Source: Gigantopelta aegis (lineage: Eukaryota; Mollusca; Gastropoda; Neomphalida; Peltospiridae). From it: a stretch of DNA of 64,000 nt. The translations under genes and the position numbers were made by a program. Shown piece by piece: positions 56,721 through 64,000 of the stretch (position 1 is the stretch's first letter; each line of letters begins with the position of its first letter). The DNA lies in contig NC_054706.1 in the NCBI RefSeq assembly GCF_016097555.1, forward strand, positions 54,520,009 to 54,584,008. Direction: 5' to 3'. The notes beneath the pieces were generated by a model, which saw nothing but the letters and a program-made list of their open reading frames with translations, was not told where the DNA came from and did no database searches.

Positions 56721-57293
56721 CAATCTGATTAAAATTAGCTCTACTGGTTAATTACTATTACCTGTGGATATAACAGCAACCCATTGGAGCTCATGTCCAG
56801 TTCACCTTTCATTCGACCAATCAAAACCTTACTTGCAAAATCATGCCAGTGATTTGAAAAGAATTTGAAAATATTCGGGATTATGCCGAGGGTATACAAA
56901 ATAATTCGGGTGAATCACGAAGTATGCCGGAAACTAATTTCATTATAAAATTTGATATAAAATTCTTTTCAAGACGAAAAAAAAAACTGTGATGGTATAG
57001 CCATAAAATCTGTTTATACTAGTATACAATCCAGAGTTTATTATTGCATCCCCCCCCCCCCCCCACCCCTGTTTTTTAATGTTGAAATAGATCAACAAGT
57101 TCGCATATTGCATAAATAGTCTCACCAGATATTTTTAGAATTTGTATGCTTCCGAATAACACTATAAAAGGCAAAGTGTAATTGGTCGATATTTAAATTG
57201 TTATTTATAGATGAAATGTCACCTGGACATGGGAGTCCACGCAATGTTGTTAGATCTACTGGTAGACCAGTAGAGCTAATTTTAATCTAGAGT
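56721..57293. mobile_element. MITE with 10-bp target duplication, copy 2
   Basis: Left end CAATCTGATTAAAATTAGCT and inverted right end ACTCTAGATTAAAATTAGCT. The 10-bp flank GCTACGACAA is exact at 56711-56720 and 57294-57303. The interior is closely similar to 8311-8861 throughout (GATTATGCCGAGGGTATAC, TGGTATAGCCATAAAAT). It has a C-run near 57050. Confidence 0.88.
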
Positions 57294-57599
57294 GCTACGA
57301 CAATTACTCATTGAATTAAATGCGTCATTTACGACCATCAGTAGCCTATATCTAGTTAAATTTGAAACTTTATTCCGAAAGAACCATCACTTCTAAAACA
57401 TTTCAGTTTTGCAAACCACATGTTAATTTTTAAAAAAGGAGAAGGCTTGTAAATAGAAACCATCTAGGAACAAACATTCAAAAAGGAAAACATTAACAGT
57501 ACTTACTAATAAAATCACCGGTTGAAAAAAATATTATGTGAAAAAAAAGTTATTTTACTTTTGTTAATAATAATAATATGATAAATATAATCACCAATT

Positions 57600-59257
57600 G
57601 ATCAAAATAAAGGGGAAAAAATTATTGACTCGTGAAATCCTTGTTTTCTTTGTCCCACCCCTGCTTGTGTGTGACCTTATCTGGTGATAATGGTCCATGT
57701 TCGTTATTTGATGATGGTGCATCAGAATCAGATCACTTATTCGTACAAAACCTCCTTTTTTGGAGGCACATATTCGTTCCTGATGAGTCATTAGGAAAGC
57801 TGAGGTCGTGTATGACACGTTCTGTCTTTCTGGGACCACGGGAGTACTTTGCAGATAATGTTCTTGGTTCTGCTGTCTTATGGTGTACTTCACTAGTTTC
57901 AAAAATACCTGGTTTATCAGCTAGTGCATCAGACAAACCAGAATAGTTAAGCAAACCGAAGTTGACTATGTTTAGCGTGCCATTGGTTTGGGATACACCG
58001 GGTTCAAGTGAAGCCCATTCAAAGGATATAGTCTTTATATTTCCAATGAAGGTGTGCACTGGATATCAAATACTGAAGCAGTGGACACCATACCATGTCC
58101 AGGGCCTGTTGAGTATGCAGGGTTCTCTCCAGGTTCTGTTGAGTGTCCCGTGATCCCTCCAGCTTCTAATGTGTGTTGGATGTACTCATTGGGTTTTGCT
58201 GTGTGTTCAGTGCTGTCTCCTGGTTCTGTTGTGCGTTTAATGATCTTTCCATGTTCTGTGGCGTGTCCACTGATCTCACAAGGTTCTGTTGTGTGTCCAG
58301 TGATCTCTCCAGATTCTGTTGTGTGTTCAGTGATCTCTTCAGATTTGTTATATGTCTAGTGATTTGTCCATGTTCTATTGAATGTTCAGTAATCTCTCTA
58401 TGTTCTGTTCTGTGTTCAGTGATCTCTCCAGGTTCTATTGTGTGTGTGTGTTCAGTGATCTGTCCAGGTTATGATATGTGTTCAGTGATCTCTCCAGGCT
58501 ATGTTGAGTGCAGTCTTCTTAAGTGATCTATCCAGGGTATGTTGTGTGTCCAGTGATCCTCCGGCTTCTGTTGTGTGTGCTAGATTATGTTCTGGGTCTG
58601 TTGTGAGTGATATGTCATGTTCAGGTTATTTTATTTGTATACCGTCATGTTCAGGTTCTGTTGTATACGTGTCTATCATGTTCATGTTCAGGTTCTGTTG
58701 TGTGTGCTATGTCATGTTCAGATTCTGTTGTGAGTATGTGAGTTGTCATGTTATGTTCAGGTTCTGTTGTGTGTACCCTGTCATGTTCAGATTCTGTTGT
58801 GAGTTCTATCATGTTCAGATTCTGTTGTGAGTGCTATGTCACGTTCAGGTTCTGTTGTGTGTGCTATGTCATGTTTAGGTTCTGTTGTGTGTACCATATA
58901 ATGTCCAGGTTTTGTTGCGAGTGCTATGTCATGTTATTTTTCTGTGATGATTATTTTGTCATGTTCAGATTCTGTTCTTTTTGCTATGTTATGTTCAGGC
59001 TTTGTTCTGATTAATATGCCAAACTTAGATGTGTATGCTATATGTCATGTTCAGGTTCTGTTGTGTGTGCTAGATTATGTTCAGGTTCTGTCGAGGGTGT
59101 CATGCCATGTTCATGTCCTGTTGTGTGTTTGCTATGTCATATTCAGGTGATGTTGTGTGTGCTGTCATGTTCAGGTTATATTGTGTGTGCTATGTCATGT
59201 CCAGGTTATGCCGTTTGTGCTATGTCATGTTCTGGTGTGTGTGTGTGCTATTTTATG
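57600..59257 (-). pseudogene. Decayed repeat-rich coding-like stretch
   Basis: From about 58100 to 59300 a degenerate 30-bp period runs, GTTCTGTTGTGTGTTCAGTG on the plus strand. On the minus strand it reads as EPGEITEHTT repeats at the left and TTEPEHDIAH repeats at the right, with many indels changing frame. Left of 58060 the minus frame continues as non-repetitive text (SQTNGTLNIVNFGLLNYSG, KTERVIHDLSFPND) and, past a TGA, DAPSSNNEHGPLSPDKV. No family is recognised. It could be the 3' exon of a dead gene or a minisatellite that happens to code. Confidence 0.4.
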
Positions 59258-59485
59258 CTAATGTTCTGTTTGTGCTATATCATGTTTCAGGTTATGTCGT
59301 GTGTTCTCTGTCATGCCCAATGTCTGTTCTCTCCAAGTGCTGTAGTGTGCGTCGGTTGACAAGGTTTCAATATCGTCAGAATCCAAAAACTCTTCAGTTT
59401 CTTTTCTTGCACGTTTAGATTCCATCCGTTTGTTTACGTTATAATATTTTCGCTTGATCATCATTCTGGTGCAAATATCCGTTAA
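59258..59485 (-). CDS. Possible exon, basic-acidic tail of unknown protein
   Basis: After an acceptor-like TTTACAG (59486-59492) the minus frame is open: LTDICTRMMIKRKYYNVNKR, then MESKRARKETEEFLDSDDIE and TLSTDAHYSTW. It runs into the 30-bp repeat region and ends at 59258. The basic then acidic composition could be a cytoplasmic tail. No family is recognised. The neighbouring text 59490-59640 is open as NTTVIYPGPIPETKDSVIRR but in an incompatible phase. Confidence 0.35.
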   Translation of the reverse strand, partial: LTDICTRMMIKRKYYNVNKRMESKRARKETEEFLDSDDIETLSTDAHYSTWREQTLGMTENTRHNLKHDIAQTEH

Positions 59486-59699
59486 CTGTAAAGTTAATTA
59501 AAATTCATAGATTCGCTTCATTCGCCTTTTAACCTTACGTCTGATTACACTGTCTTTTGTTTCTGGGATTGGTCCTGGGTAAATTACAGTTGTGTTTGTA
59601 TGTGCAATGTCGTTACTCCATAATGCCTTCATGTATATCTACAAAGGCCGCTGAAAGATTGAACTTGATCACCGTAACATATAATAAATAATCAAATCA

Positions 59700-60480
59700 G
59701 TGTTATTATGCCTGTACTTTGGTCGTATCTGCCACATACAACATTATTATGAATTAAAATGGTATCTAAAGATACAAACTAGATGTTGGAAACTTTGCTT
59801 CGATAAAAAGCACTTCAAAATAGAGGGGTTTTTTTTTTTTCAAGAATATTCACCAAATCATGTTTATTCATATAATTATGATGCACATAAAAAAGCACAC
59901 CATACAAACATTAATGTTACTGTAATTCCTATGTATGTTTACAGACACGATTCTTGTTTGTTCCAAATTGTTCATTGCATGCAGTATCAAACCTTTATTC
60001 ATGACATACGTGGCTCTCACAACGGCAAAAGTCATATTATTTTTTAGGATTCAAGCACATACATTTTTTTACATAATGTATGCTTTATTGTCTTTAGAAT
60101 TTGTAATTTCTGTCACAAGTAGATAGCAGAGAATGCACCAGGGTCGTATTTGCCACGTCAAACATAATTATTTAATGAACTGCCTTTAAAAAGGGAGTAT
60201 CTACCACATACGACCAGTTATGTTCACATTATAGACAGCAATCAAATCGGAGGTAAGTCGCGATTGTATGTGTCAGTCTATTTTCGTATCTGTTATTCAC
60301 TTACGACTATTGAAATCCTTCTGTATAAGCGATGCTGTTAGGGGCACAGCTACGATTTTTTTGTGACAATACGTAATAAGGCATGGCGATTTCGAATATG
60401 CAAAAAAGAGAGACGTTTTAGGTCGTATCTGCCTCTTACGACCTTCTGGCTCTCACGCGACGAGTCTTAGATTTAATGTC
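59700..60480. repeat. Cluster of GGTCGTATCTGCC motifs
   Basis: GGTCGTATCTGCCACATAC at about 59711, GGTCGTATTTGCCACG at 60143, an inverted ATCTACCACATACGACC at 60199 and GGTCGTATCTGCCTCTTACG at 60421 recur within 0.75 kb. Several form near-palindromes (GGTCGTA and TACGACC). Possibly ends of nested small inverted-repeat elements. Confidence 0.45.
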
Positions 60481-60526
60481 AACCAGTCTTAGATCCTCTA
60501 ACGTTTTGCGTTTTGGTAGATTTAGC

Positions 60527-60901
60527 TTATCCAAGCACAGAGACCCACAATGCTTGATGATTTCGAGTGACAGAACAATACCCATTGTTGGCACACTTGA
60601 TGTCACTACAAGACCCTTCTAAGCCGTTTTTCCACTTGGAAATTGGTTTGAAGACCGAGGACGAATTAGCATCCATCTTGCTTTCTTTTGATAAGTTGGC
60701 GAGCTGGCACTGCAGATTTGCTCTCTCGAAATGGAAGGATGAGCAGAAACGAGCCATTTTACACATAGCGACACACCCGTAGAAACTAAAATGATCGTAA
60801 GTTATCACTTTTCTGAACTGAGAGTGCAACATGTCAGTATAACTGAGGCAAAAAGAAACCAAACAACTGGATGCCAACATTTGAATCCATAGAGAAAACA
60901 T
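60527..60901 (-). CDS. First exon: signal peptide, PAN/apple domain, EGF start
   Basis: The minus frame from ATG at 60901 begins MFSLWIQMLASSCLVSFCLS, a signal peptide. It continues with the Cys pattern of a PAN/apple domain (YGCVAMCKMARFCSSFHF, then ANLQCQLANLS) and CSDIKCANNGYCS, the first half of an EGF-like module. An upstream ATG at 60922 adds seven residues. The EGF is cut: the frame closes at 60527 unless a GTGGGT donor (about 60553) is used. Proteins of this layout are secreted or membrane-anchored and are numerous in molluscs. Partners are unknown. Later exons were not identified, so this is a partial gene or a lone relic exon. Confidence 0.6.
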   Translation of the reverse strand: MFSLWIQMLASSCLVSFCLSYTDMLHSQFRKVITYDHFSFYGCVAMCKMARFCSSFHFERANLQCQLANLSKESKMDANSSSVFKPISKWKNGLEGSCSDIKCANNGYCSVTRNHQALWVSVLG

Positions 60902-61767
60902 CGTGGGAAAAAGTAAACCCACTCCGTCTTAGTAGAACGTTTAAACAGAAATAATGCTTTGTCTGGTTGTAAAATAAAGTCAAACCTGTTTGGAAAGGAC
61001 ACCCATGGTACCTACAAAATGTAACCAGGGCTGTACCTAGTCTGGTAAAAAGGATCGCAGTACAAAAATAAGCAGGGCACATCAATAATGGGTCTTATCA
61101 AGCTGGACATAAAAGGGGCAGCTGTAAACTAAAAAGAGCACTTTTTTTCGGGTTGCAAGTGGGTGACTGGTAACTGGATTAGATTCAACTCATTATGTAT
61201 TAATGTATTACATTCCTTTTCACTGTAAATTACCTCCGATTACCTAGCAACTAAAAACCTGATATCCATAAAGAGATCGATAATGTCTATTCTCCAAAAG
61301 ATCTTTAGTTTAGGTTAGTTTAAAGTATAATAAATTATTCATACTTAAAAAATAATATTAATATTATATTATTAATAAGCGTCGGCAGATGCCAGCAACT
61401 GGAGGAGCCTGTATATATTAATTCGTCTTTCAAATGGAGGTGGGGAGGCAATGCATACTTTTCAGAGATGTGGAATCAGTTCCCCACCCCACCGCACCCA
61501 ACTCCGTTTCCGACGCCTGTGTTAATGTATTTAACTGTTGTAATAGCACATAACTTGTGGAAAACAAATGGTTAACTTTGCAGTTAATAAATGGCAGTTT
61601 AATTTGGTCATAATTAGTGAGAGAAAAAAAACCTCATTTTGTCTAGATTTCTACTCAACAATAATGATTGCAAATTATGTTAGAATGCATCACAAATGAG
61701 TCAGGTGATTTTTTGTTTAATGGTACGCCCCCACCCTTCTCTATCACTCGCTGCGGGATACGCATCT

Positions 61768-62802
61768 GTTAAAGTTAGTTTGTTTTATTTAACGACACCA
61801 CTAGAGCCCATTGAGTTCGCTCCCCATGACCCAACTGATCCCATACTTTAATAGGGGTCAAATCGACGAATCTTGCAGGCACCTGCATGTTGTTCCTCTG
61901 AAGAATTCCAGTCGTTATTGTGGCTGTTATGCGAGCATTCATTGTTCTGTTAAAACGAAACGCCTGGATGCAGCTGCATCCACCAGTGTGATGATTTCGT
62001 AAAGGTAACGCTGAATGAAAATTAGCTGTGTTTAGTTTTGTTATTTCCATCGGCGTAATTAATTTCTACCGCCACTACAACGGGCACCGTTTAATGACGT
62101 TACCTATATGATATCACTCTCCACATCTTCTCCATCCACGCTTTATACCGTCTGCAAATAGCACACAAAATCTTGATTCATCCGTGAATAATGTCTGGTT
62201 CCATTCTCTGAAGCTCCATTGTTGGTAAATTTAAATATGGGTCCATCTCAATTGTTGTTGTCTATTATATGATATCATAGTGATTCACTCTAGTTTTAAA
62301 TACTACGACGTCCACTGTTAGGAGTCGGTCACTGGCGAAGTCAGAGGCTGAATCCGGGGTGGGCGTGCCTGAACCTTAGTGGATAGGGGCACGCAAAATG
62401 AGTTGCCAGTTGTTAGGGGGCGGGACGTAGCCCAGTGGTAAAGCGCTCGCCTGATGCGCGGTCGGTTTGGGATCGATCCCTGTCGGTGGGCCCATTGGGT
62501 TGCACCACGACTGGTATATCAAAGGCCGTGGTATGTGCTATCCTGTCTGTGGGATAGTGCTAACGTTCGGGAACTATTTGATTGGTTCCAGACGTAGCCA
62601 TTTGGTTTAACGTGAAGCGCATTAACCAGTCTAGCGGACGTTTTTCTGCTCGGTCTGGCTGAACACAACCCAGATGTGTTACTACAGGGATTGCGACGTC
62701 ACGGGTACAAAGAGGACGACGTGCACATAACCCAGCGGCATGAACTCTACTGCGGACGGTCTGTGCGTGAACTCTAGTGCTGAAGATGGCCACAGACCGC
62801 AA
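61768..62802 (-). mobile_element. Relic of a third Tc1-family transposon
   Basis: Minus-strand pieces in different frames are recognisable: TVRSRVHAAGLCARRPLC (62700-62760), LFTDESRFC near 62180 (first catalytic Asp) and LQRNNMQVPARFVDLTPIKV with WDQLGHGE (61810-61900), the decayed catalytic Glu region. It is different from the other two Tc1 families in the window. A SINE-1 part (62413-62562) lies inside, and a SINE-2 tail piece (GTTTGTTTTATTTAACGACA) marks the left edge. No terminal repeats were found. Confidence 0.7.
62413..62562 (+). mobile_element. SINE-1 head half inside the Tc1 relic
   Basis: A well preserved head: GGGCGGGACGTAGCCCAGTG, GTAAAGCGCTCGCCTGATGC, GGGATCGATCCCTGTCGG, then CTATCCTGTCTGTGGGATAG. 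The sequence stops at 62562, so the tail half is absent. Confidence 0.75.
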
Positions 62803-64000
62803 TTATTTACGCAATATGTTTCTATATAACGTTAGTGGCTATAGTTAGTGGTTAATATTAGTGGGATCGTGGACTTTTTAATGCACATTTGCCTGCCTGA
62901 GGGCAACATATCCTAAAAAGGCAGGGTCGTGCGCAGGAAATTTTGCAGGGGGGTGGGGTTGAGGCGTCTGGCGAAGCCCGACACTGCGAGCGCCGCAGGC
63001 GCGAAGTTCGTGGTGGGGGGTCTGGCCCTCCCTCCCACGAAAATTTAGATACATTGACCCCTTCTAGGGCTATTCTGAAGTATTTTCTGCTGGCTAGCCG
63101 AGCTGCTTTCTGACAAAAAATTGTTCGCCTTGAGCGGGGGGGGGGGGGGGGGGGGGGTGTGTGTGTGTGTGTGTGTTTCGACACCTCTTTCTCTCAGGAT
63201 ATTGATTTAAACAAACACTTCAAAGCCGTCTGTCATGAAATAATCACAGTCAAACAGCAGACTACTCTTTTAAAATGTATCCAACGAACGAAAGCGAGTT
63301 TGATACGTTTTTAAACCACGAGTTGTAAGATAAATAGTACCGGTATCTAACGGACACGAATGTATTATTCTACTTGTTACTGCCAAACAACTATATACTT
63401 GTATAAGGTTGCAAATGAATCATTACGCTTTTTACATGGATTACAACTAATATTCACTATTGTGGGTAGAAGTTAAGTTTGTTTTGTTCAACGACACCAT
63501 TAGTGCACTGGTTGGAACGATAATATTGTGGGTAGAACGATAGAAATACATGGTGAAAAGGTTTCAGGCCAGCTCAGTTTGCCCGAATAATTTTATCCTA
63601 TTTGCCAGAATTTGAAGATTTGCTCCAGCACGGCGGGCAGTTGAACCCCCGCCTACCCGCCCCGTCTCGTACGCTTATTACCCGATTTGACATTAGTGTT
63701 TCTTTCTATTATGACTACAAACGATAACTTTGAATCATCACAATATCACGCTTTTAAAAATAGATCCCCGTCGGTGGCACCATTGGGCTATTTTTCGTTC
63801 TAGCCAATGCTCTACAACTTATGTAACAAAGGCCGTGGTATGTACTATCCTGCAGGGCCGTACCCTCCGGGGGGCAGGGGGGGCAGCTGCCCCCCCCCCG
63901 AGAATCTTGTCCTTTTTTTTATTTTATATATATCTCCAGTAATAGCATAGAAATGTTTAATCTTTATAGTATGTTAAAAATTATTTATAAAATTTAGTGC
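62803..64000. other. Right end of window, G/C-rich dispersed repeats, no gene
   Basis: Holds a G-rich dispersed repeat (62920-63060), a poly-G then (GT)n tract at about 63136-63176, SINE pieces at 63476-63515 and 63764-63852, and a GGGGGGGCAGCTGCCCCCCC-like hairpin at 63875-63900. I see no coding exon. Confidence 0.5.

Noticed and set aside
58054-59418. Cys/Val/Phe-rich plus frames over the 30-bp array
   Set aside because: The plus-strand products (SGSVVC type) are low-complexity shadows. The minus strand has the more protein-like reading.

Overview
The window looks like nuclear DNA of a mollusc, most likely a gastropod. It has intron-rich animal genes with GT/AG introns, AT-rich introns full of transposons, and several modular tRNA-headed SINE families that I associate with gastropod genomes from memory. 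The species is an inference. I see no virus-derived element and no toxin gene.

Genes from left to right. (1) A 3'-truncated copy of gamma-glutamyl hydrolase (GGH copy A, minus, 9596 down to 4743) keeps exons 1-4 and a 37-bp scrap of exon 5. (2) A two-coding-exon plus-strand gene (11887-13698) encodes a 386-aa protein with an N-terminal coiled coil and two CARD-like death-fold domains. (3) A complete nine-exon GGH (copy B, minus, 30585 down to 20316) encodes 320 aa with catalytic Cys131 and His242. (4) Two phase-compatible exons (minus, 34054 and 31534) look like the C-terminus of an unrecognised gene. (5) LSM11, the U7 snRNP Sm-like protein of histone pre-mRNA processing, lies at 47193 down to 37007 (minus, four exons, 524 aa). 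(6) CCDC166 (plus, 49235-55108, seven exons, 303 aa) is head-to-head with LSM11. (7) A minus-strand first exon at 60901-60527 encodes a signal peptide, a PAN/apple domain and the start of an EGF module. A decayed 30-bp-periodic coding-like stretch (57.6-59.5 kb, minus) may be another gene's remains.

Mobile DNA. There are three Tc1-family elements: one apparently whole (43620-45113), one broken (38911-40432) and one relic (about 61.8-62.8 kb). There are many MITE-like inverted-repeat elements, including two copies of one family with perfect 10-bp target duplications. SINE copies are numerous, often nested, and many combine the head of one family with the tail of another. A piece of an L1-like LINE is at 35.5-35.9 kb.

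Tandem repeats are the most unusual theme. A 3.3-kb array of about 55 60-bp units at the left is built from the A-box part of a SINE tRNA head. In the LSM11 neighbourhood several minisatellites are built from exon edges: a 68-bp unit carrying the splice acceptor of LSM11 exon 3, a 28-bp unit carrying the last LSM11 codons and stop, a 65-bp unit carrying the donor edge of the unassigned exon, and an in-frame 27-bp repeat inside LSM11 exon 1.
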